From assembly GCA_026195895.1 (NCBI GenBank), contig JAPHRO010000056.1:1-40830 (forward strand): a stretch of DNA of 40,830 nucleotides, in the 5' to 3' direction. This stretch comes from Gammaproteobacteria bacterium. GTDB lineage: Bacteria; Pseudomonadota; Gammaproteobacteria; SZUA-229. Below are positions 34,440 through 40,830 of the stretch, piece by piece (within the stretch, counting starts at the first letter, position 1; each line of letters begins with the position of its first letter). Both the position numbers and the translations under genes were made by a program. The notes beneath the pieces were generated by a model. That model worked only from the letters and a program-made list of their open reading frames with translations, was not told where the DNA came from and ran no database searches.

Positions 34440-36731
34440 TCATTTTTTTGATTCGGTGTGATCGATAGTCATCAATAAGGGCGGTAGCAATAAAAAATCG
34501 ATCAACAGGGCAAAGCTCAGGGTAATGGCCAATAATAGTCCGGTGGTGTGGGTAGGTGAAAAATGGGAGAAAGTGAGTACCAGAAAACCCGACACCAGCA
34601 CAAGGGTGGTGATCGTCAGGGCAATACCAACGGTATTGAACGCATAGCGAATGCCTTCTCGGGCATCCAGGTTTTTCTCACGTCGCGCGCGTAAATATTT
34701 GCTTAAAAAATGTATCGTATCATCAACCACAATACCCAGGGTCATGGTAATAACTACCGAAGCCGATAAATCAATCTCCCCATCGATCAAGCCCCAGCTG
34801 CCATAGGCCAGTGCGGCGGGGGCCAGATTTGGCAGCATGCTGATCAGTCCGAGACGTACCGAACGTAGCACGCCAATGAGTACCAGTGAAATAATCACCA
34901 GCGCCAGTGCCGTGCCTTTTAAAAGGCTGCGAATATTCCGGTGATTAATGTTGGCGAAAATCATATCCAGGCCGGTGGCTTCTTCGACTATCAGCTCTGG
35001 CGTATTTTGCGCTGCCCAGTCGCGGGCTTTTTTATCAATCGCCAGTAAGGTTTCAGAATCTGTTTTATGCAGCAGTACCACCAGTTGTGAGGCGGACCGA
35101 CTCTGGTTGATGGTGTTATCAAGGCCCAGGCCCAGTGGCAGTGAAAATTCGTATAACAATAAATATTGTGCCGTCAGATCGCGTTGATCGGGCAGGCGAT
35201 ACATGGTCGGATCATCATCGTGCATGCTTTTATTCAGTCGTTTTAATGTATCGCTGATGCTGGTGACATAGGCCACGCCAGCCTGCTGTCGATACCATTG
35301 GCTGAAGCGATCTAAAGCTTTTAGATATTCAGGATTATTGATGCCCTGATCCTGATGGGTGTCGATGGAGTAGCGATAGGCATGTACGCCGCTCAAGCGA
35401 TTATTCACCGCCTCAATCGCAAGCCGTTCGTCGAAACTGTGGTCAAAATAATCATGCCAGCGTTCCGTTAAAATATTGTTGCCGATAAACAGGGTAAAAA
35501 CAGCGACACTTATCCCGATGCCATATAGCAACAATCTGCGGCGATGAATAACCCAGTCGGCAAAAACATTGATGCGTTGTTTATAAAGTTGCCGTTGCGG
35601 TACCGGCTTTACCGGCAAGATTGTCAACAATGCGGGAATCAGCAGCATACTAAACACATAGGCAAAGGCCACGCCAATGGCGACCATGTTGCCCAGATCG
35701 CGATAGGGTGGGCTATCGCTGAAATTCAGCATCAACACGCCAATGATAGTGGTGATGGTGGTAATAAAAACGGGTAGCACATTAATACGCAGGGCTTCGT
35801 AAATTGCCCGTTGCCTGTCTTTTTCCTGGTTATATTCAAAAAAATAACTCATTAAAATATGAACCGAATCGGCCACGGCGATGGTCATGACGATAGACGG
35901 TACGAATCCGGCAACCGGCGTTAAGGTGCGTCCTGCCCAGGCATAAATGCCCATCGTTCCCAGAATAGAAAGACTGATAACAACAAGGGTAATGAATGTG
36001 CCGCTGAAACTACGAATAAGAAATAGCAGGCCCAATATAATAATGATGTAGCTGGTAATCACCAACTGGTTCAGGTCCTGTTGCACTGCCTCGCCCAGTG
36101 CCGTGTTCGCCGGGGCTGAACCGGTAATGCGAATTTCAACGTCAGGATAGCGTTGCGCAAACTGTGCGACAATTGCTCGCGCATGTTCGGTAACAATATT
36201 ATTAGCTAGCTGATTATCCTCTGGCAGGTTTAGCAGGATGTTAATACCGGTCGCACGACCATCCTTCGCGACCAGATTGTTAACCAGGAATATTTCATTC
36301 AGCGTAATCTGTTTTATGCGATTTATTTTTTCAGTGCTCAGTTCAAGAGGCGGTTCGTAAAGATATTCGGTTGTGATGGTGTCGTTGGCGGCGTGCGTAT
36401 GTTGATAATTGCTGAGCGAATTGACGCGTCTTGAATAGGGGAATTGCCAGCCCAGTTCTGTTAGCTCGTGAACCAGGCCAAGCAGGCGAGCATTAAAAAT
36501 ATCACCCTGCCTGGGCGCGATAAAAAAGAAAACATTATCCTGTCTGCCGTAGGTGGCTTCGGTAAGCTCGAAGGCTTTTAATTGCGGGTTGTCTTCGCTG
36601 AAAAAAATACGCAAATCGGTCGAAACCGTTAATTGTGGCAGCCGAAAACCCAGTAGCATCATTATCAGCAGTGTGGAAAAAAGAATCAGATAAGGCTGTC
36701 TGGTTACAATTTTGAAATAGAGCTGGAACAT
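34440..36731 (-). CDS. RND/MMPL-family exporter
   Basis: A 763-residue membrane protein with two repeats, each with a large external loop and about six helices. The first TM helix is at residues 15-35. TM groups occur around 220-370 and 600-755. GFVPSIVMTIAVADSVHIL near 278 and the matching VVITMTLGIVVDDTIHFLSKY near 660 carry the intramembrane acidic residues expected for proton-driven transport. This single-gene exporter is of the MMPL/hopanoid-exporter-like class and not the tripartite AcrB class, because it is shorter and has no adaptor gene. Cargo could be a lipid; that is inferred. It is divergent from a 111-residue hypothetical gene. Confidence 0.9.
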   Translation of the reverse strand: MFQLYFKIVTRQPYLILFSTLLIMMLLGFRLPQLTVSTDLRIFFSEDNPQLKAFELTEATYGRQDNVFFFIAPRQGDIFNARLLGLVHELTELGWQFPYSRRVNSLSNYQHTHAANDTITTEYLYEPPLELSTEKINRIKQITLNEIFLVNNLVAKDGRATGINILLNLPEDNQLANNIVTEHARAIVAQFAQRYPDVEIRITGSAPANTALGEAVQQDLNQLVITSYIIIILGLLFLIRSFSGTFITLVVISLSILGTMGIYAWAGRTLTPVAGFVPSIVMTIAVADSVHILMSYFFEYNQEKDRQRAIYEALRINVLPVFITTITTIIGVLMLNFSDSPPYRDLGNMVAIGVAFAYVFSMLLIPALLTILPVKPVPQRQLYKQRINVFADWVIHRRRLLLYGIGISVAVFTLFIGNNILTERWHDYFDHSFDERLAIEAVNNRLSGVHAYRYSIDTHQDQGINNPEYLKALDRFSQWYRQQAGVAYVTSISDTLKRLNKSMHDDDPTMYRLPDQRDLTAQYLLLYEFSLPLGLGLDNTINQSRSASQLVVLLHKTDSETLLAIDKKARDWAAQNTPELIVEEATGLDMIFANINHRNIRSLLKGTALALVIISLVLIGVLRSVRLGLISMLPNLAPAALAYGSWGLIDGEIDLSASVVITMTLGIVVDDTIHFLSKYLRARREKNLDAREGIRYAFNTVGIALTITTLVLVSGFLVLTFSHFSPTHTTGLLLAITLSFALLIDFLLLPPLLMTIDHTESKK

Positions 36732-36800
36732 CGGGCTTCTTTATTTTTTTAAATGTCCTAAAATAGCTGCATACTTAATACGTGCTGATCAGGTTAACCC

Positions 36801-37136
36801 ATGTTTGTGCTTTATGATATCGAAATATTACCCGAGGATATTGCAAATATCCCACCGGATGCCATTCATAAAATGACATTTAAAGCGATCTATACCATCA
36901 AAGAAGTGCCCGACACCTTTACCGGTGTTGTTTATCAATTGTCGTCCGCTAAAAATGAACTGGTGCTTGGGCATTTTAATAATCCCAAAGGCAATGTCAG
37001 GAAAATAATTACCTTAAAAAATAAGCTTGCCGACGGTGTGTTTTACGGGATAAAAGAACTGGTATTCAAAATGTCGACAGGTGACAGCTTTGCTTTTCCT
37101 TTGACTGAAGAGAAGCTGAAGCAGCTAATTCAGTAA
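36801..37136 (+). CDS. Hypothetical protein (111 aa)
   Basis: A soluble protein with several predicted beta strands (FVLYDIEIL, MTFKAIYTIKEV, LVLGHFNN) and a C-terminal amphipathic helix. I recognise no family. The ATG at 36801 lacks a strong ribosome binding site, though AGGT lies ten bases upstream. It shares its direction with the diguanylate cyclase gene beginning about 60 bases later. Confidence 0.55.
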   Translation: MFVLYDIEILPEDIANIPPDAIHKMTFKAIYTIKEVPDTFTGVVYQLSSAKNELVLGHFNNPKGNVRKIITLKNKLADGVFYGIKELVFKMSTGDSFAFPLTEEKLKQLIQ

Positions 37137-37198
37137 TTTTTGCTGTCAGGATAATTTTCTTTGAATGTTTTTAATTGCACGGATTGCCTGGTACTACT

Positions 37199-38383
37199 AT
37201 GAAAATTATTAAAAAATTTGTCCCCGTCCTGGTTCTGCTGGTCTTGTCATTTTATATTTTTGGTCGCTATGATCAGCTACCCGCAGTGGTAATTAATGGC
37301 ATTGTTTTTCTGCCAATTTTACTGGCGCTGACCGTTCTTGGCCTGTCGGTACATTTTAATCGCAGTCCGGTATTTTTTTATCTGCTGTTAATCGTAATAA
37401 GTAATGTGGTTCTGGGACTGGGGCTGGCAGAAACTGCACTGTCTTATGCTGTAATGGCTTTTTTTATTCCTCTCTTACTGCTGGTGTTTACACTCATCCC
37501 GGAACGAGGCGTGTTCAGTGTCAGGGCGTTGCCAGGCTATGCGGTGCTGTTGACCAGTATATTATCTTTCATGGTGCTAACTATTAACGCACCAGGCTGG
37601 GCGTCTCAGTTTTTACTCAATGACTGGTTGCCGGCGCGTTATTTTGACTGGAGCCGATTGCCACAGACAGTACTGATGAGTGGCTGTCTGGTCTTTATCA
37701 GTATGCTGGTGCTGAATTTTTTACGTTCTTCAACCCATGTGGCGGCTGGCCTGGGTATTTTGATTATGTTGCTGGCCCAGTTCCATGTTGGTGATACCAG
37801 TGCCAGTCTGAATGTGTTCAGTAGCGCGGCGCTGCTGATGTGCCTGTATGCAGTGATGCAGGAATCCTGGCGCATGGCCTATCTTGATGAATTAACCGAG
37901 TTGCCGGCACGACGCGCATTACGGGAAAAATTTCAGAAAATGGGTGGTTTATATAGTGTCGCCATGGTGGATGTAGATCATTTCAAGAAGTTTAATGATA
38001 CTTATGGCCATGATACCGGTGATGCTGTGCTACGCATGATAGCCGCCAAATTGAATAAAGTGACCGGTTCCGGTTCGACCTATCGTTATGGTGGTGAGGA
38101 ATTCACTATCGTATTTTCCGGTAAAGGTGTTGACGATGTCACGGCGCATCTGGAAACGGTCAGAGAAAAAATTGCGGCATCACCGTTTGTGGTTAATCGT
38201 GAGGGACGGCGTCTGTCGGATGGTCAGGCCGGGCGCAGACAGAAAAAATCAGTGCAGGTGACGGTGTCTGTGGGCGTGGCCGACTCGAATAGCGCCGCGG
38301 GTTCTCCCTGGGAAATTATGAAACTGGCCGATAAAGCGCTGTATCGAGCCAAGAAACAGGGCCGTAATCAGGTATGCAACTAA
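37199..38383 (+). CDS. Membrane diguanylate cyclase (GGDEF domain)
   Basis: A 394-residue protein. The N-terminal 220 residues are strongly hydrophobic with about seven membrane helices, and the rest is a GGDEF domain: DVDHFKKFNDTYGHDTGD near residue 258 and the active-site RYGGEEF near 297. The inhibitory RxxD site that usually precedes the active site by five residues is absent, so product feedback through it is unlikely. It should make cyclic-di-GMP from two GTP in response to a membrane signal. The ATG at 37199 is used because the hydrophobic stretch begins there; a TTG at 37175 is an alternative. A short insertion (RLSDGQAGRRQKK) interrupts the GGDEF domain near 345. Confidence 0.88.
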   Translation: MKIIKKFVPVLVLLVLSFYIFGRYDQLPAVVINGIVFLPILLALTVLGLSVHFNRSPVFFYLLLIVISNVVLGLGLAETALSYAVMAFFIPLLLLVFTLIPERGVFSVRALPGYAVLLTSILSFMVLTINAPGWASQFLLNDWLPARYFDWSRLPQTVLMSGCLVFISMLVLNFLRSSTHVAAGLGILIMLLAQFHVGDTSASLNVFSSAALLMCLYAVMQESWRMAYLDELTELPARRALREKFQKMGGLYSVAMVDVDHFKKFNDTYGHDTGDAVLRMIAAKLNKVTGSGSTYRYGGEEFTIVFSGKGVDDVTAHLETVREKIAASPFVVNREGRRLSDGQAGRRQKKSVQVTVSVGVADSNSAAGSPWEIMKLADKALYRAKKQGRNQVCN

Positions 38384-38571
38384 GCCTGTTTTTCCTGGTC
38401 AATAGCCAGGTGCGTATTTGCCGTCCATCGGTCTGGTAATAAAAGCTCAGTATAGTGACTATTCTTACTAGTAGGAGTAAATCTATGTGCGCTGTATTTG
38501 ATCGGCATCATGGCAGATACAATCGGATTTATTGCTTAATGATAAATGAATATGCATAAAGGAGCCTGAAT

Positions 38572-39018
38572 ATGACAATAATGGTACTTGTTGCAGATAG
38601 CAGCCGTGCTCGTTTGTTTACCGCAGATGCGGCATTAGCTTCATCTGACTTGAATGAAATTGATTCTCTGGCGCATCCGGAAGGGCGTTTGCATGAACAG
38701 GATCTGGTCAGTGATCTGCCGGGCAAGGATTCAGGTAATGGTACTGGCGGCCATGCCTACCAGGTACAGACAGAACCGAAAGAACAGGATGCAATTAATT
38801 TTGCCAAACGGATTGCAAAAACACTTGAAGCATCACATAACGCAAATAAATTTGCTCATCTGGTCGTTGTTTCGGCCCCCGCTTTTCTGGGAACATTACG
38901 TAAACAGTTTTCTGACCAGGTCAGAAAGCTGGTGCGTTTCGAACTGGATAAAAACCTGACGGTGCACAGTGTTGAAGATATCCGCAAACATTTGCCAAAA
39001 TATCTAACGCATGATTAA
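38572..39018 (+). CDS. 'Host attachment' (baeRF, eRF1-like) protein
   Basis: A 148-residue soluble protein matching the Pfam host-attachment family: VLVADSSRARLFTAD at the N-terminus, an insert with LVSDLPGKDSGNGTGGHAY near residue 45, FAHLVVVSAPAFLGTLR near 98, and KHLPKYL at the end. Despite the old name, these proteins are related to the catalytic domain of release factor eRF1 and are likely ribosome-associated; a role in host attachment is not implied by sequence. AGGAG lies six bases upstream of the ATG. It stands alone between the cyclase and the convergent DUF2797 gene. Confidence 0.85.
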   Translation: MTIMVLVADSSRARLFTADAALASSDLNEIDSLAHPEGRLHEQDLVSDLPGKDSGNGTGGHAYQVQTEPKEQDAINFAKRIAKTLEASHNANKFAHLVVVSAPAFLGTLRKQFSDQVRKLVRFELDKNLTVHSVEDIRKHLPKYLTHD

Positions 39019-39027
39019 TATTTCATA

Positions 39028-39056
39028 GCCGGCAGATGCAAGCTTGCTCTGCCGGC
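39028..39056. terminator. GC-rich hairpin between convergent genes
   Basis: GCCGGCAGA (39028-39036) pairs perfectly with TCTGCCGGC (39048-39056). The enclosed TGCAAGCTTGC includes a further palindrome. There is no T tract, so it may be a terminator acting with Rho or an mRNA 3'-end stabiliser. Confidence 0.55.
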
Positions 39057-39071
39057 AGTGAAATAAAGCTG

Positions 39072-39896
39072 TTAAATAATATCCAGTGATAAATAATAGC
39101 CCGCAAATTTTCTGATATTTAATACGCCCGTATCCAGTATCAGGTACTGACCTTTGATGCCGTTTAATTTTCCGCAAACTTCCGTTGTCTTATCAAAGTT
39201 AAAAGATTTTACCTTATTCGGGTATTCATTAACCGGGTATTGAATATTGATGAGCTGCTCATTTTCCAGAAAGACATAAGTATCTTCGCCATTTTTCTTG
39301 CTGAGGGTTGTTAACTCCGGCTGGCAAATCTCAAATAATTCATCGCGCCGAGTCCTGAGATCAACAGGATCAGGATCGCCTTTCAACATGCGTTGCCAGT
39401 AAGTTTTGTCAGCGACGTGGGATTTCATAATGACTTCTACCAGTCCGGCGCTAAGCCGATCTCTGGTTCGAAAAACAGGTAGAGCCTGCACCGCGCCCTG
39501 ATCCATCCAGCGAGCAGGAATCTGTGTGCCTCGTGTAATACCGACCTTGATGCCCGATGAATTTGCCAGGTATACATAGTGGTCTTGCATGCAATGTTGT
39601 TCGCCCCATTCAGGTTCGCGACAGGTACCTTTTGCGTAGTGACACAATTCAGGTTTGATAATGCAGCTATCGCATTGTGCGAGTGACTGGAAACAGGGGT
39701 AGCAATATCCCTGGTTAAAACTTTTTCTGGTTTTTCGACCACAGACGATGCAGTTTATCAGCGCATCATATTGTAGTTTTATGTCACAGCCAATCAGCGA
39801 ATTCATATCGACTAAAGCATCGCCAATGGGCAGTTGATATTGCACTGTATCGCCAGGCTGGGTCAGCATTTTTTGTATATTGCCGGAATATGTCAT
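39072..39896 (-). CDS. DUF2797 protein
   Basis: A 274-residue protein matching DUF2797 along its length. A cysteine-rich, likely zinc-binding region spans residues about 49-95 (CIVCGRK, CYPCF, CDSC, then C and H residues). It is followed by HYVYLANSSGIKVGITRGTQIPARWMDQG near 106, which resembles the start of a GIY-YIG-type fold. The C-terminal half holds GIKGQYLILDTGVLNIRKF near 246, another family feature. Its activity is not established. The ATG at 39896 is used. It converges with the baeRF gene. Confidence 0.85.
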   Translation of the reverse strand: MTYSGNIQKMLTQPGDTVQYQLPIGDALVDMNSLIGCDIKLQYDALINCIVCGRKTRKSFNQGYCYPCFQSLAQCDSCIIKPELCHYAKGTCREPEWGEQHCMQDHYVYLANSSGIKVGITRGTQIPARWMDQGAVQALPVFRTRDRLSAGLVEVIMKSHVADKTYWQRMLKGDPDPVDLRTRRDELFEICQPELTTLSKKNGEDTYVFLENEQLINIQYPVNEYPNKVKSFNFDKTTEVCGKLNGIKGQYLILDTGVLNIRKFAGYYLSLDII

Positions 39897-40245
39897 GGGA
39901 AATTAGTCATTATTTGAATGAGGGGGGGTTAAAAAACATGCTATTTGAGAGCCCTGGAATCTGTTTTTGGAATATGTCAATAAGAAAAAGTAAATTTTGA
40001 GAGCTTGCGCATTTAAAGAATCACATTTTATACAAATTGTGATTTACCACAATTATTTCATATCCCCCGTTTGGGGGGTAATGAATATTTTGACCGACTG
40101 CACAATTATTGTTCTGGTTTGATTTCATAATCCTCACCACGCAATTGAGTTGCGAAATGAAAAAATCTCGTACCGTCCGGTATAAAAATAAAAAAGCCGA
40201 CAAACATTATATTTATACATTCAACCTGAAAGGTTTGTTACTGTT
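39897..40245. other. Intergenic region with inverted repeats
   Basis: About 350 bases upstream of the lipoprotein gene. It contains two inverted repeats listed separately. A possible 48-residue membrane peptide (ATG 40157, ending 40303) overlaps the lipoprotein start; it has one hydrophobic helix but no ribosome binding site, so I leave it uncalled. Confidence 0.4.
40035..40077. repeat. Two adjacent inverted repeats upstream of the Fn3 lipoprotein
   Basis: AATTGTG (40035-40041) pairs with CACAATT (40048-40054), and CCCCC (40064-40068) with GGGGG (40073-40077). The first resembles a regulator site, the second a short stable hairpin. Both lie about 170-210 bases before the lipoprotein ATG. Confidence 0.45.
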
Positions 40246-40830
40246 ATGGTTTTTACTACACGTATTCGGATTATTCCTGTTCTATTTTCATTCATTTTTT
40301 TAACAGCATGTACTGGGGATACTCCTGAACCATTCCCATCACCTACACCAGCTCAGGCAGGTGAAGTTACTCAGCCGGATCCGGTCGCTGATCCCGTGGT
40401 TGATCCGGGGGATGACGTCCGTCCAAGTATACCAATGAGTTTAAGAGCTATAGGTGCAACCAGTAGCCAGGTTTCTTTTGCCTGGAATGCGTCGTCAGAT
40501 AATGTGGCGGTTACCGGCTATCGCCTGTATAAAAATGGCAGTACAACACCTTTTGCATCTACCGCTGCATTGTCATTCACCGATACGGGATTAGTTGCCA
40601 ATCAAACTTATCAGTACCGTGTCACCGCTATCGATGGCGCGGGTAATGAATCGAATATGAGTGCCTCACTTACAGTCAATACGCTGTCTGGGGTTGACAG
40701 TAGTGCGCCCACCACACCGAGTAATCTACGCGCTAGCAATGTCAGTTCGGATCAAATATCCATTGCCTGGAATGCGTCGTCAGATAATGTGGCGGTTACC
40801 GGTTATCGCCTGTATAAAAATGGCAGCGCA
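40246..40830 (+). CDS. Lipoprotein with fibronectin-III-like repeats (partial)
   Basis: The open frame starts at ATG 40246 and continues past the right edge, giving 195 residues here. A lipoprotein signal ends at the lipobox LTAC with the cysteine at residue 22. A Pro-rich linker (PSPTPAQAGE) follows. Two fibronectin-III-like domains begin near residues 64 and 163, each with IAWNASSDNVAVTGYRLYKN-type sequence, as found in exported carbohydrate-active enzymes and adhesins. The second repeat is cut by the window edge. The DNA of the shared segment is nearly identical between repeats. AAAGG lies about ten bases before the ATG, so initiation is plausible but not strong. The catalytic or binding domain, if any, lies outside the window. 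Confidence 0.75.
   Translation, partial: MVFTTRIRIIPVLFSFIFLTACTGDTPEPFPSPTPAQAGEVTQPDPVADPVVDPGDDVRPSIPMSLRAIGATSSQVSFAWNASSDNVAVTGYRLYKNGSTTPFASTAALSFTDTGLVANQTYQYRVTAIDGAGNESNMSASLTVNTLSGVDSSAPTTPSNLRASNVSSDQISIAWNASSDNVAVTGYRLYKNGSA

Overview
The window reads as chromosomal DNA of a gammaproteobacterium. HrpB, YaeQ, RhlE, DbpA, YbiT, a YebC/YeeN-type protein, FabR and PdxH all match enterobacterial or pseudomonad families along their length, and base composition looks moderate (estimated by eye, not computed). TGA is used as a normal stop, for example at the FHA and ParA genes. I see no rRNA, tRNA, CRISPR array, insertion sequence or prophage.

Layout. 1-4311: a large membrane-anchored Ser/Thr protein kinase (running off the left edge), a divergent FHA-domain protein and an orphan ParA-type ATPase. 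4329-7368: a frame-broken hypothetical gene, then exported MsrA, an exported metallo-beta-lactamase-fold protein and a small lipoprotein. 7352-10078: a PAS-GGDEF-EAL protein. 10251-14860: a small DnaT-like ORF, HrpB, YaeQ, YtoQ and an unknown protein. 14935-22894: a region rich in RNA-related genes, with two cold-shock proteins, an RRM protein, an apparent rhlE-led operon (rhlE, 89-aa protein, methyltransferase, NYN-domain protein, 85-aa protein), an Old Yellow Enzyme, a YebC-family protein and two decayed genes. 23331-29597: an amidohydrolase, DbpA, the ABC-F protein YbiT, and a fatty-acid desaturase facing its likely regulator FabR across a shared palindromic operator. 29608-39896: a Sel1 protein, a small exported acidic protein, a D-glycerate 3-kinase-like protein, PdxH, a Bcr/CflA exporter, an RND/MMPL exporter, a diguanylate cyclase, a baeRF/'host attachment' protein and a DUF2797 protein. 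The right edge holds the start of a fibronectin-III repeat lipoprotein.

How it fits together. Many middle genes (Csp proteins, RRM protein, RhlE, DbpA, YbiT, desaturase/FabR) belong to families tied to RNA folding, translation or membrane fluidity in the cold, so cold or growth-transition physiology is a plausible theme, though this is inference. The most unusual signal is a roughly 88-bp sequence that occurs twice, once in front of rhlE and once in front of ybiT, at similar distance and the same orientation. It contains a conserved stem-loop and a TATAAT-like box, and I do not recognise it as a known element. Other signals worth attention are terminator-like hairpins directly in front of the ribosome binding sites of the RRM and Sel1 genes, a 13-codon leader ORF overlapping parA, and three genes with broken reading frames.
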